From contig CAMVPA010000014.1 in the NCBI GenBank assembly GCA_947169245.1, positions 1 to 64,000 of the forward strand: DNA of 64,000 nt. The letters are read 5' to 3'. A program made the translations under genes and the position numbers. The notes beneath the pieces are model-generated. The model saw only the letters and a program-made list of their open reading frames with translations, searched no databases and was not told the origin of the DNA. The stretch comes from an uncultured Prevotellaceae bacterium (GTDB lineage: Bacteria; Bacteroidota; Bacteroidia; Bacteroidales; Bacteroidaceae). Every line of letters starts with the position of its first letter. Positions within the stretch are counted from its first letter, which is position 1. Of the stretch, positions 52,751-61,566 are shown piece by piece.

Positions 52751-53155
52751 TCACACCTCCTCGAACTCCACGTATTCGCCCTCGTTGTCGTCGAAGATTT
52801 TCTTCTCCTTAGTGGATTTCTCCGTCGTCTGACGTTCGTCGATAATCGTCACACCATCACTGTTCGTCGTCTCACGGCGGACAGTGCTTTTTTGTGGCTC
52901 TTCCTTAGGCTTGGCTGTCTCGGTGTTGCTGCTCTTGAAGTAGTCCTTGTCGAAGTCGGTGGCTTTCTCGTCCCTGCGGTAGTGCTTCTGTGACGTGCGG
53001 CGGAAGTACTCCTCCTCCTTGGCGGCCTTGCGGGCAGCGCGTTCGGCGGCTTTCTCCTTTTCATTTTGGAAGACCTTCATCTTCCGGATGCGGTCGTAGA
53101 ACAGGATGATCAGTACGATAGATATAAACAGGAAGGCAAATAATAAGGTTTTCAT
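52751..53155 (-). CDS. DUF4834-like small membrane protein
   Basis: A 134-residue protein; start at MKTLLFAFLFISIVLIILF, giving one N-terminal transmembrane helix. The rest is charged and probably disordered (KEKAAERAARKAAKEEEYF, repeated Thr/Lys/Glu), ending in an acidic EGEYVEFEEV. Matches the DUF4834 family by layout; function unknown. Last gene of psd-pssA-DUF4834. Confidence 0.7.
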   Translation of the reverse strand: MKTLLFAFLFISIVLIILFYDRIRKMKVFQNEKEKAAERAARKAAKEEEYFRRTSQKHYRRDEKATDFDKDYFKSSNTETAKPKEEPQKSTVRRETTNSDGVTIIDERQTTEKSTKEKKIFDDNEGEYVEFEEV

Positions 53156-53209
53156 AGATGTTAGGTGTTTAGTGGTGGGTGACTGGTAGAGGATGCCGGT
53201 CAAGAGGTG

Positions 53210-53941
53210 TTAGGTAGTTGGCCTTAGGCGGTTAGTAATGATTGAGAGCACGATGTACCAAGCAATGATGGCAGCAATGCCCATCACACCAAGTACCAAC
53301 AGCAGAGGAATACATGAGAGGATGAAGATGTACTTCACTTCGTTGCCCTTCCAGCCCCACGACTTGAACTTCAGGGCGAACATGGGAATCTCGCTGACCA
53401 GCAAGTAACAGCTGACAAACGTGCCGAGCAGAATGATGCCGGGTGTATAGTTCAGGCTGCTAAGCCAGTCGCCGGCGCCAACAATCAGCGAACCCCAGAA
53501 CAGGGCATTGGCCGGTGTGGGCAGGCCGATGAAGCCCATGGCCTGTCGCTCGTCGAGATTGAACTTTGCCAGACGTAGTGCCGAGAATGCTGCCATCACA
53601 AATGCGATGGACGCGATGCCGCCAGTAAACAGGAATGGCAGCTCTAAGGGAGACATGCATCGCGGACCGTTGTCGGTATACAGGCTGCACAGGTAGCTGA
53701 ACACGATGGCGGAGGGCGCGAAGCCGAAGGTGATGTCGTCGGCCAGTGAGTCAAGTTCCTTGCCGATGGGCGACGACACATGAAGCAGTCGGGCCGTCAT
53801 GCCGTCGAAGAAGTCGAACGCGGCACCGATGATGATAAACAGCAACGCCATGCGGAAATCCCCCATGAACGCCCAGTAGGTCGCAATGCAGCCCGAAATC
53901 AGATTCAGGCACGTTATCGTATTAGGAATATGCTTCTTCAA
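53210..53941 (-). CDS. pssA: CDP-diacylglycerol-serine O-phosphatidyltransferase
   Basis: A 243-residue multi-pass membrane enzyme. The CDP-alcohol phosphotransferase motif D-x2-D-G-x2-A-R-x8-G-x3-D-x3-D is complete (DFFDGMTAR ... GKELDSLADD, nt ~53725-53810). Makes phosphatidylserine, which the upstream psd product decarboxylates. 48 bp after psd in the same transcript. Confidence 0.94.
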   Translation of the reverse strand: MKKHIPNTITCLNLISGCIATYWAFMGDFRMALLFIIIGAAFDFFDGMTARLLHVSSPIGKELDSLADDITFGFAPSAIVFSYLCSLYTDNGPRCMSPLELPFLFTGGIASIAFVMAAFSALRLAKFNLDERQAMGFIGLPTPANALFWGSLIVGAGDWLSSLNYTPGIILLGTFVSCYLLVSEIPMFALKFKSWGWKGNEVKYIFILSCIPLLLVLGVMGIAAIIAWYIVLSIITNRLRPTT

Positions 53942-53989
53942 AACTCTGAATTATTAATAATGGCTGGCAAGCCGACAAACTCTCAATAC

Positions 53990-54679
53990 TTAATAAAGCT
54001 TCGCTAACACCGTCTGGTCGCCCGTCGTGGGCTGTCCTATCGTGACGCATGGCTTTGCCGTCAGCGGCAGGTAGACATCTACGCGCGAACCTAATTTAAT
54101 AAAGCCCAGGTGCTCGTCGATGAAACAGTCCTCGTCGGGCTTGGCGTAGGTCACGATGCGGCGGGCCATGGCACCGGCAATCTGGCGCACCAGAATGTCC
54201 ACACCGTCGGGTGTGGTTATCATGATGTCAGCGTGCTCGTTCTCCTCGCTGGCTTTCGGCAGCCACGCCTTGTGATAGTTACCGTTCCTATGGACAACAG
54301 ACTTCACTCGCCCGTCAACTGGGAACCAGTTGGCATGGACGTTTAGCGGGCTCATGAAGATACTGATCATCAGGCGCTTGTCGTGGAAGTATTCGTTCTC
54401 CTCGGCCTCCTCGACGACCACGATCTTACCGTCGGCAGGCGCTACCACAAGCTTTTCGGTGTCGCCGTTGAAATAGCGAATGGGGCAGCGGTAGAAGTTC
54501 AGTGCCATCAGCCAGGCTGCCGTCAGAACGACGGTCACGATGATGCACGGCAGGGGTGAGCTGAACAGTTTCAGCAACCCTATGGCAATGGCAATGATGG
54601 CGATGGCACTATACAGCAGTTCGCTGGTTCCTTCGCGGTGTATTCTGATTTTTTTTAGCTTCTTGATTCTTTCTCCCAT
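53990..54679 (-). CDS. psd: Phosphatidylserine decarboxylase proenzyme
   Basis: A 229-residue short-type Psd; start at [17 protein letters not shown]. Two N-terminal hydrophobic segments precede the catalytic part ([37 protein letters not shown]). The self-cleavage site is LGSRVD near residue 197; serine becomes the pyruvoyl cofactor of the alpha chain. Makes phosphatidylethanolamine. First gene of psd-pssA-DUF4834, divergent from dnaE. Confidence 0.93.
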   Translation of the reverse strand: MGERIKKLKKIRIHREGTSELLYSAIAIIAIAIGLLKLFSSPLPCIIVTVVLTAAWLMALNFYRCPIRYFNGDTEKLVVAPADGKIVVVEEAEENEYFHDKRLMISIFMSPLNVHANWFPVDGRVKSVVHRNGNYHKAWLPKASEENEHADIMITTPDGVDILVRQIAGAMARRIVTYAKPDEDCFIDEHLGFIKLGSRVDVYLPLTAKPCVTIGQPTTGDQTVLAKLY

Positions 54680-54703
54680 GGTTAGTTTGTAGCAATTGCG
54701 ATG

Positions 54704-54734
54704 CAAAGGTACGAATAAGTAAGCAAAATGCAAA
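54704..54734 (-). promoter_or_regulatory. Bacteroidetes promoter for psd operon
   Basis: Minus strand TTTG (54731-54734), a 19-bp spacer and TACCTTTG (54704-54711). Confidence 0.8.
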
Positions 54735-54752
54735 AGAAAAAAGGGATTTTCT

Positions 54753-54783
54753 TTTGCGTTTAGGGGGAAATATCGTATCTTTG
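54753..54783 (+). promoter_or_regulatory. Bacteroidetes promoter for dnaE
   Basis: TTTG (54753-54756), a 19-bp spacer and TATCTTTG (54776-54783), 6 nt before ATG 54789. The psd and dnaE -33 elements are less than 20 bp apart. Confidence 0.85.
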
Positions 54784-54788
54784 CACAC

Positions 54789-57700
54789 ATGGAAGACTTC
54801 ATACATCTACACGTACATACCTATTATTCCATATTGGACGGCCAGTCGAAGATATCGAAACTGGTAGATAAGGCCATTGGCAACGGCATGCGGGGCATGG
54901 CCATCACTGACCATGGCGACATGTTCGGCATCAAGGAGTTCTTTGACTACTGCACGGGCGTCAACAAGAAACGCCAGAAGGAGGGGCTGGAGCCCTTCAA
55001 GCCCATCTTCGGCTGCGAGATGTATGTGGCGAGACACGGCCTCAAAGAGCAGAAGAACGGCAAGGAGGACCAGAGCGGTTACCACCTCATTGTGCTGGCA
55101 AAGAACTACCAGGGCTACAAGAACCTGATCAAGCTGGTGTCGCGTTCGTGGACCGACGGCTACTACATGCGTCCGCGTACCGACCGTGTCGATCTGGAGC
55201 GTTACCATGAGGGTCTCATCGTCTGCTCGGCCTGCATTGCCGGCGAGGTGCCGGCGAAGATCCTGAAGGGCGACATTGCCGGGGCCCGCGAGGCGGTGGA
55301 GTGGTATCACAACCTGTTTGGTGACGACTACTATCTGGAGCTGCAGCGCCACGAGGTGAAAGACCCGGCGCAGCGTGCCAACCGCGAGACCTTCCCCCTG
55401 CAGCAGCAGGCCAACAAGGTGCTGATGGAGCTGGCGCGCGAGTACGGCATCAAGCTCGTCTGCACCAACGACGTACACTTCGTGGACGAGGAGAACGCCG
55501 AGGCTCACGACCATCTGCTTTGTCTGTCGACGGGCAAGGAGCTCGACGACCCCACGCGCATGCTCTACTCCAAGCAAGAGTGGTTCAAGACGCGCGAGGA
55601 GATGAACGCCATCTTCAGCGACGTGCCCGAAGCGCTGAGCAATACGCTGGAGATATTAGACAAGGTGGAGTTCTACTCGCTGGACCACGACCCCATCATG
55701 CCCTTCTTCCCCATTCCCGAGGAGTTCGGTACGGAGGAAGAGTGGCGCCAGAAGTTCACGGAGGAGGACCTGTTCCGCGAGTTCACCACCGACGAGAACG
55801 GTGAGAACCCGCTGCCTCGTGAGGAGGGTGAGAAGAAAATCAAGAAACTGGGCGGCTACGACAAGCTCTACCGCATCAAGTTCGAGGCCGACTATCTGGC
55901 GAAGCTGGCGTATGAGGGGGCCTATAGACGTTATGGACCCACCCCCGACCCCTCCCATGTGGGAGGGGAGCCTAATCAGCTCTCAACCGAAGAGATAATT
56001 GCTGAATTGTCTAAACTCCCCTCCCGCACGGGAGGGGCTGGGGGTGGGTCTGAAATTCTCGACCGCATCCGCTTCGAGCTTCACATCATGAAGACCATGG
56101 GCTTCCCGGGCTACTTCCTCATTGTGCAGGACTTCATCAACTCCGCCCGCGACGAGCTCGACGTGATGGTGGGCCCGGGACGTGGCTCGGCGGCAGGAAG
56201 TGTGGTGGCTTACTGCTTAGGTATCACGAAGATAGACCCGCTGAAGTATGACCTGCTGTTCGAGCGTTTCCTGAATCCTGACCGCATCTCGCTGCCTGAT
56301 ATCGATACCGACTTCGACGACGACGGTCGTGGCCGCGTGCTGAAGTGGGTTGAGGACAAGTACGGCCATGAGAACTGCGCCCATATCATCACCTACGCCT
56401 CAATGGCCACGAAGAACAGCATCAAGGACGTGGCGCGTGTGGAGAAACTGCCGCTGGCCATCTCGAATGCCCTGTGTAAGGCCATTCCCGACCGTCTGCC
56501 AGAAGTTGACGGTAAGACGCCGAAGATGAACCTGACGAATGCCATCAAGGCTGTGCCCGAGTTGCGCGATGCCGAGGCATCGGCCGACCCTGTGCTGGCC
56601 AATACCATTAAATATGCGAAGATGTTGGAGGGTACTGTCCGAGGTACGGGCATCCACGCCTGTGGTTTCATCATCTGTCGCGACCCTATCAGCGACTGGG
56701 TGCCTGTGTCGACGGCCGATGACCCCGACTTCAAGGACACGAAGACCAACTGTACGCAGTACGACGGCCACGTCATCGAGTCGACGGGACTCATCAAGAT
56801 GGACTTCCTCGGACTGAAGACGCTGTCGGAGCTGAAGGAGGCCTGCGCCAACATCAAGTTGACACGCGGCATCGACGTCGACCTCGACAACATACCCATC
56901 GACGACCCCAAGACCTACGAGCTCTACCAGCAGGGTAGGACCGTGGGCACGTTCCAGTTTGAGTCGGCGGGCATGCAGAAGTACCTGCGTGAACTGAAAC
57001 CCACCGTCTTCGAGGACTTGATAGCCATGAACGCCCTCTACCGTCCGGGCCCGATGGCCTATATCCCGCAGTTCATACGCCGCAAGCACGGTGAGGAGCC
57101 GATTACTTACCCCATCCCCGTGATGGAGAAGTATCTGAAAGACACCTACGGCATCACCGTCTACCAGGAGCAGGTGATGTTGCTCTCGCGTCTGTTGGCC
57201 GACTTCACCCGTGGTGAGAGCGATGCCCTGCGTAAGGCTATGGGTAAGAAGAAGATTGACATCGTCAACGCCATGAAGCCCAAGTTCATCGAGGGCGGTA
57301 AGAAGAATGGTCACGACCCGAAGGTGCTGGAGCAGATATGGAGCGACTGGGAGGCCTTCGCCTCCTACGCCTTCAACAAGTCGCATGCTGCCTGCTACTC
57401 GTGGGTGGCCTACCAGACGGCCTATCTGAAGGCCAACTATCCGGCTGAGTTCATGGCCGCCATCATGAGCCGCCGCCGCGACCAGATAACGGAAATCACG
57501 AAGCTGATGGACGAATGTAAGCAGATGGGCATTGCCACGCTGGGGCCCGACGTCAATGAGTCGTACCAGAAGTTCGGCGTGAGCCAACATGACGACAAGC
57601 AGGTCATCCGCTTCGGTCTGGCCGCCATCAAGGGCATGGGCGACACAGCCGCACTGGCCATCATCGACGAGCGCACGAAGAACGGTCCCTACAAGTCGAT

Positions 57701-58631
57701 TTTCGACTTCGCCCAGCGCGTCAGCTTCGCCAATGTCAACCGCAAGGCCTACGAGTCGCTGGCGCTGAGCGGCGGTTTCGACTCGTTCGTAAACGGACGT
57801 CGTGAGGTGTTCTTTGCCACGAATGCCAAGGGAGAGATGTTCCTCGACACGCTGGTGCGCTACGGACAGCTCTACCAGCAGGAGAAGCAGCAGATGCAGA
57901 ACTCACTCTTCGGCGGCTTCGACGACGGCGTGGAGATAGCAACGCCACCCATCCCCAAGACCGACGAGCGCTGGAGCGACATTGAGCGCCTGAACAAGGA
58001 ACGCGACCTCGTGGGCATCTACCTCTCGGCCCATCCGCTGGACGAATTCCGCATCGTGCTCGAAAATCTCTGTAACACCAATTGTCAGGAACTGGCCGAC
58101 GTCGAGGCTCTCTCCGACAGAGACACTGTCGTGCTCGGGGGCATCGTCACTGCCGTACGCACAGGATTCACCAAGACGGGTAAGACCTTCGGCATCGTCA
58201 CCTTGGAGGATTTCGAGGGCTCCGGCGAGCTGGCACTCTTCGGCGAGGAGTGGGCCAGTCACTCAGGGTTCTTCACCATCGGCGCCTCCGTCTATGTGAC
58301 AGGCAAGGTTGTGCCACGTTGGCAGTATAACGAGAACAGCCCGAAAGACCTGAAGGTGTCCAGCGTCGAGTTCCTGCAGACCATCAAGGACAAGAACATC
58401 GACCGCATCACCATCCAGCTGACCACTGATATGCTGAACGACGAGACGGTGACCGAGCTGAACGAAATCATCTGCGAGTATCCTGGTAAGACAAAGCTCT
58501 TCTTCCAGCTACGCGACTCGCTGGGTAAGCACCATGTGCTGATGGAGTCGAAAAAGCACCAGGTGGACGTCCGTCATAAGCTCATCGAATTCATTGAGCA
58601 AACAGGCGGATTGGACTATAAGATAAATTAG
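54789..58631 (+). CDS. dnaE: DNA polymerase III subunit alpha with palindromic insertion
   Basis: The 1280-residue replicative polymerase. PHP domain at the N-terminus ([15 protein letters not shown]), polymerase catalytic Asp504/Asp506 in [23 protein letters not shown] and [15 protein letters not shown], then [25 protein letters not shown], the helix-hairpin-helix region and a C-terminal OB domain ([17 protein letters not shown]). Residues ~383-421 ([15 protein letters not shown]...) are not part of the family alignment as I know it. They are encoded by a 115-bp composite inverted repeat at 55936-56050 that keeps the frame between two conserved segments. Likely leaderless mRNA. trxA follows. 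Confidence 0.95.
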   Translation: MEDFIHLHVHTYYSILDGQSKISKLVDKAIGNGMRGMAITDHGDMFGIKEFFDYCTGVNKKRQKEGLEPFKPIFGCEMYVARHGLKEQKNGKEDQSGYHLIVLAKNYQGYKNLIKLVSRSWTDGYYMRPRTDRVDLERYHEGLIVCSACIAGEVPAKILKGDIAGAREAVEWYHNLFGDDYYLELQRHEVKDPAQRANRETFPLQQQANKVLMELAREYGIKLVCTNDVHFVDEENAEAHDHLLCLSTGKELDDPTRMLYSKQEWFKTREEMNAIFSDVPEALSNTLEILDKVEFYSLDHDPIMPFFPIPEEFGTEEEWRQKFTEEDLFREFTTDENGENPLPREEGEKKIKKLGGYDKLYRIKFEADYLAKLAYEGAYRRYGPTPDPSHVGGEPNQLSTEEIIAELSKLPSRTGGAGGGSEILDRIRFELHIMKTMGFPGYFLIVQDFINSARDELDVMVGPGRGSAAGSVVAYCLGITKIDPLKYDLLFERFLNPDRISLPDIDTDFDDDGRGRVLKWVEDKYGHENCAHIITYASMATKNSIKDVARVEKLPLAISNALCKAIPDRLPEVDGKTPKMNLTNAIKAVPELRDAEASADPVLANTIKYAKMLEGTVRGTGIHACGFIICRDPISDWVPVSTADDPDFKDTKTNCTQYDGHVIESTGLIKMDFLGLKTLSELKEACANIKLTRGIDVDLDNIPIDDPKTYELYQQGRTVGTFQFESAGMQKYLRELKPTVFEDLIAMNALYRPGPMAYIPQFIRRKHGEEPITYPIPVMEKYLKDTYGITVYQEQVMLLSRLLADFTRGESDALRKAMGKKKIDIVNAMKPKFIEGGKKNGHDPKVLEQIWSDWEAFASYAFNKSHAACYSWVAYQTAYLKANYPAEFMAAIMSRRRDQITEITKLMDECKQMGIATLGPDVNESYQKFGVSQHDDKQVIRFGLAAIKGMGDTAALAIIDERTKNGPYKSIFDFAQRVSFANVNRKAYESLALSGGFDSFVNGRREVFFATNAKGEMFLDTLVRYGQLYQQEKQQMQNSLFGGFDDGVEIATPPIPKTDERWSDIERLNKERDLVGIYLSAHPLDEFRIVLENLCNTNCQELADVEALSDRDTVVLGGIVTAVRTGFTKTGKTFGIVTLEDFEGSGELALFGEEWASHSGFFTIGASVYVTGKVVPRWQYNENSPKDLKVSSVEFLQTIKDKNIDRITIQLTTDMLNDETVTELNEIICEYPGKTKLFFQLRDSLGKHHVLMESKKHQVDVRHKLIEFIEQTGGLDYKIN
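55936..56050. repeat. 115-bp composite palindromic element inside dnaE
   Basis: Outer ~21-bp arms (55936-55956 and 56030-56050) are inverted with two mismatches. Each end also carries an inner palindrome: CCCCTCCC-ATGT-GGGAGGGG at 55949-55968 and CCCCTCCC-GCAC-GGGAGGGG at 56018-56037. Confidence 0.93.
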
Positions 58632-58666
58632 GAATGAGGAATGAGAAGTGAGAGGTGAGAAATGAT
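58632..58666. repeat. Heptamer array after dnaE
   Basis: GGAATGA/GAAGTGA/GAGGTGA-type units immediately follow the dnaE stop. Confidence 0.75.
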
Positions 58667-58716
58667 TGGCACGATATTTGCACAATAACCGATAACTAAC
58701 TAAAAGGAAAAGAATT

Positions 58717-59031
58717 ATGGAAGTACAAGTAACAAGCGAGAACTTCGCAAGTCTGAAAGGCGGCGCTCAGCCGTTAGTGGTTGATTTCTGGGCTACATGG
58801 TGTGGTCCCTGCCGTATGATTGCTCCCATCATTGCCGAACTGGCAACGGAGTACGATGGCCGTATCACCGTCGGCAAATGCGACGTCGAGGAGAACGACG
58901 AGTTGGCCGAGGAGTTCGGTATCCGTAACATCCCCACCATCCTCTTCTTCAAGAACGGTGAGGTGGTCGATAAACTTGTCGGTGCTGTCAGCAAAGCCAA
59001 GCTCGACGAGAAGTTCAAGGCACTGCTCTGA
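58717..59031 (+). CDS. trxA: Thioredoxin
   Basis: A 104-residue classical thioredoxin with active site WCGPC (Cys29, Cys32), FWATW upstream and the cis-Pro segment IRNIPTILFF. Cytoplasmic disulfide reductase. Placed after dnaE, with a heptamer array and ~50 bp between. Confidence 0.96.
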   Translation: MEVQVTSENFASLKGGAQPLVVDFWATWCGPCRMIAPIIAELATEYDGRITVGKCDVEENDELAEEFGIRNIPTILFFKNGEVVDKLVGAVSKAKLDEKFKALL

Positions 59032-59044
59032 TGATTTGATTGGT

Positions 59045-59365
59045 ATGGCAAGTATTGACGATGAGATCAGGATGGACGAAGCGGAGAATCGCCGCGAAGT
59101 GGCCTTCATTCACGAGCGTCTGCCGCAGGAGATGAAGCCTCACTTCAGCGATGACGACCTGCTCTACTTCATCGATGCTATCGTGGACTACTACTACGAC
59201 AGTGGCATTCTGGAGTCGACCGACGACGAAATCGACATCGACATGCAACAGGTGGCCGACATCCTTACCGCGCAAGCTAAGCGTGAAGGGCAGGGCACCT
59301 TCGATCCTGCCGAAGTGGTCTATGTCGTCGAAGCCGACATGGACTTCCAAGAGGCAAACCTCTAA
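59045..59365 (+). CDS. Small acidic conserved protein downstream of trxA
   Basis: A 106-residue acidic protein (MASIDDEIRMDEAENRREV). ATG 59072 (MDEAENRRE) is an alternative start. It contains IHERLPQEMKPHFSDDDLLYFIDAIVDYYY and ends with Asp/Glu-rich helices. No cysteine and no membrane segment. I recall similar small proteins in Bacteroidales but no assigned function. It starts 13 bp after the trxA stop and is probably co-transcribed. Confidence 0.75.
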   Translation: MASIDDEIRMDEAENRREVAFIHERLPQEMKPHFSDDDLLYFIDAIVDYYYDSGILESTDDEIDIDMQQVADILTAQAKREGQGTFDPAEVVYVVEADMDFQEANL

Positions 59366-59392
59366 GTGGAACTAAGGAGCTCGAATTAGGAG

Positions 59393-59869
59393 TCAAGAGC
59401 TTATCTCCACGACTCTTGAACCATCCTCCTGCTCGCTGATGCTTACTTTGACGGCATCGGTGGGCAGGAGTTCTTCTATCAGCTCGGGCCACTCAATGAA
59501 GCAGAGTGCACCGCTATAGAAGTAGTCCTCGTAGCCCATGTCGTAGACCTCCTCCAACTTCTTGATGCGGTAGAAGTCGAAGTGGAAGAGAGCCCCCTCC
59601 ATCCTCCCCCGACTGGGGGAGGCATCTGCGCCTGAACTCCCCCTCCAGTCGGAGGGGATTGGGGGGAGGCTATACTCATTCACGATGGCGAATGTGGGCG
59701 AGGTGATGACGTCCTTGACGCCCAGCTCTTCGCAGATGGCTTTGATAAACGTGGTCTTGCCGGCGCCCATGTGGCCGTAGAAGGCGAAGACGTGGTGGTC
59801 GCCGATGCAGCTGACAAACTGTCGGGCGGCCTCGGCAATATGATTCAGGTCTTGTATGATGATGTTCAT
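59393..59869 (-). CDS. tsaE: tRNA threonylcarbamoyladenosine biosynthesis ATPase TsaE, with palindromic insertion
   Basis: A 158-residue TsaE: Walker A GHMGAGKT (32-39), TSPTFAIVNEY, FHFDFYRIKKLEEVYDMGYEDYFYS and FIEWPE. It powers t6A37 formation on ANN-decoding tRNAs with TsaB and TsaD. Residues ~67-94 (SLPPIPSDWRGSSGADASPS...) interrupt the conserved NEY-to-FHFDFYR stretch and are encoded by two GC-rich palindromes. The frame is kept. Located downstream of porX on the minus strand. Confidence 0.92.
   Translation of the reverse strand: MNIIIQDLNHIAEAARQFVSCIGDHHVFAFYGHMGAGKTTFIKAICEELGVKDVITSPTFAIVNEYSLPPIPSDWRGSSGADASPSRGRMEGALFHFDFYRIKKLEEVYDMGYEDYFYSGALCFIEWPELIEELLPTDAVKVSISEQEDGSRVVEISS
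59592..59672. repeat. Double palindrome inside tsaE
   Basis: CCTCCCCC-GACT-GGGGGAGG at 59602-59621 and CCCCTCC-AGTC-GGAGGGG at 59640-59657, with outer flanks that also pair roughly. Same architecture as the dnaE element. Confidence 0.92.
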
Positions 59870-59950
59870 TGATGTTGTGTAGTTTCGTTGTTTCGGGATT
59901 TCGGTATTTCGACAATTCGCGATATGCTTCCCGGATTCGCGATGTCGCTG

Positions 59951-61522
59951 CTATCTCTTCTTTCCTGTCATTGTAACTATCGGGATAATCATCTCCTCCA
60001 TCGAGATGCCGCCGTGCTGGAAGGTGTCACGGTAGTAGGAGACGTAGTAGTTGTAGTTGTTGGGATAGGCAAAGAAGGCGTCGCCCGTCGCAAAGACGTA
60101 GGCCGTCGAGAGGTTGGGCGCCGGTAACTGTGCCTTGTGCGGTTCGCGTATGGTAAAGAGGTTCTTGGCGTCGTAGCTCAGGTTCTTTCCCAGTTTGTAG
60201 CGCAGGTTGGTGTTCGTGTTGCGGTCGCCCACTATCTTCACCGGTTCGGTGCAGCGTATGCTGCCGTGGTCGGTGGTGATGACGACGCGGTAGTTGCTCT
60301 GTGCCAGCTGACGGAAGAAGTCGGCGATGACCGAGTGGCGGAACCACGACAGCGTGATGCTGCGGTAGGCGCTCTCGTTGTTGGCCAGTTCGCGTACCAT
60401 GCGGCTCTCGGTGCGGGCATGGCTCAGCATGTCGATGAAGTTGAAGACCACGACGTTCAGGTCGTTCTTGTCCAGCTGGCTCAGCTGCTGCATCAGTCGG
60501 TCGGCCTCCTGCGACGTGTTCACCTTGTGGTAGGAGAACGTGTTGCGCCGACGGTAGCGCTCCAGCTGAGTCTGGATGAGCGGCGCCTCGTTCAGGTTCT
60601 TGCCCTCCTCCTCGTCCTCGTCGACCCACAGGTCGGGAAACATCTCGGCTATCTTGTTGGGCATCAGTCCCGAGAAGATGGCGTTGCGGGCATACTGCGT
60701 GGCGGTGGGCAGGATGGAGTAGTAGAGATCCTCGTCGATGTCGAACTGGTCGCCAATCTCCTGTGCCAGCATGCGCCACTGGTCGTAGCGGAAGTTGTCG
60801 AGCACCACGAGGAACACCTTCTCGCCAGCTGACAGCAGTGGAAACACTTTCTTCTTGAAGACCTCGGGCGACAGCATCGGACGGTCCATGTCGGGTGCCG
60901 TGGGTGCCAGTGATGCCACCCAGTCCAGGTAGTTCTTACGGATGAACTTCGCGAAGTCCTGATTGGCCTCCTCCTTCTGGTGGCGCAGCATGTCGGTCAT
61001 CTGCGAGTCGGTGGCGCTGAGCTGCAGCTCCCAGTGGACAAGCTTGCGGTACACCTCCGTCCAGTCCTGCCACGTGCGGCAGTCCATGATCTGCATGGCT
61101 ATATGCTGGAACTGCTGCTGATACTGGCTCTGCGTCACCTCCGTCTCAATCTCGCGGCGGTGGATGTTCTTCTTCAGCGTCAGCAGTATCTGGTTGGGGT
61201 TCACGGGCTTGATGAGGTAGTCGGCAATCTTCTGGCCGATGGCCTGTTCCATGATGTTCTCCTCCTCGCTCTTGGTCACCATGACCACGGGCAAGGCCGG
61301 CTGCAGCTCCTTGATGCGCTGTAGCGTCTCCAGACCGCTCAGACCGGGCATCTGCTCGTCGAGCAGCACCAGGTCGAACGACCGTTGCTGGCACTCTTCG
61401 ATGGCGTCGGTGCCGTTCGACACCGTCACCACCTCGTAGCCTTTCTTCTCGAGAAACAGCAGGTGTGCCCTCAGCTGTTCAATCTCGTCGTCTACCCAAA
61501 GTAACAATCCGTTAGTCATCAT
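59951..61522 (-). CDS. porX: T9SS response regulator PorX (receiver + PglZ domain)
   Basis: A 523-residue protein. The receiver domain (1-125) has Asp11-Asp12, phospho-acceptor Asp55 (LVLLDEQMPG) and Lys in YLIKPVNP. A helical linker is followed by a PglZ/alkaline-phosphatase-like domain (~200-523) with VVLDNFRYDQW, NFIDMLSHARTES and ITTDHGSIRCTEPVK. This domain pair and length are those of PorX, which with PorY controls type 9 secretion in Porphyromonas. ATG 61519 is an equivalent start. It lies 40 bp after porW and upstream of tsaE. Confidence 0.93.
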   Translation of the reverse strand: MMTNGLLLWVDDEIEQLRAHLLFLEKKGYEVVTVSNGTDAIEECQQRSFDLVLLDEQMPGLSGLETLQRIKELQPALPVVMVTKSEEENIMEQAIGQKIADYLIKPVNPNQILLTLKKNIHRREIETEVTQSQYQQQFQHIAMQIMDCRTWQDWTEVYRKLVHWELQLSATDSQMTDMLRHQKEEANQDFAKFIRKNYLDWVASLAPTAPDMDRPMLSPEVFKKKVFPLLSAGEKVFLVVLDNFRYDQWRMLAQEIGDQFDIDEDLYYSILPTATQYARNAIFSGLMPNKIAEMFPDLWVDEDEEEGKNLNEAPLIQTQLERYRRRNTFSYHKVNTSQEADRLMQQLSQLDKNDLNVVVFNFIDMLSHARTESRMVRELANNESAYRSITLSWFRHSVIADFFRQLAQSNYRVVITTDHGSIRCTEPVKIVGDRNTNTNLRYKLGKNLSYDAKNLFTIREPHKAQLPAPNLSTAYVFATGDAFFAYPNNYNYYVSYYRDTFQHGGISMEEMIIPIVTMTGKKR

Positions 61523-61535
61523 ATCTCTTTTTCCC

Positions 61536-61566
61536 TTTTCCTTTATCCTTATCCCTTATCCCTTAA
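61536..61566. repeat. Heptamer array between porW and porX
   Basis: CCTTATC/CCTTATC/CCTTA-type units end at the porW stop codon. Confidence 0.7.

Noticed and set aside
55936..56050. Insertion sequence or intein in dnaE
   Set aside because: No transposase or splicing motifs; only ~39 codons of palindromic repeat.
18313..59869. Possible pseudogenes (lutA, birA, dnaE, tsaE) because of odd insertions
   Set aside because: All frames are open with catalytic motifs intact on both sides of the inserts, and each insert is a multiple of three in effect.
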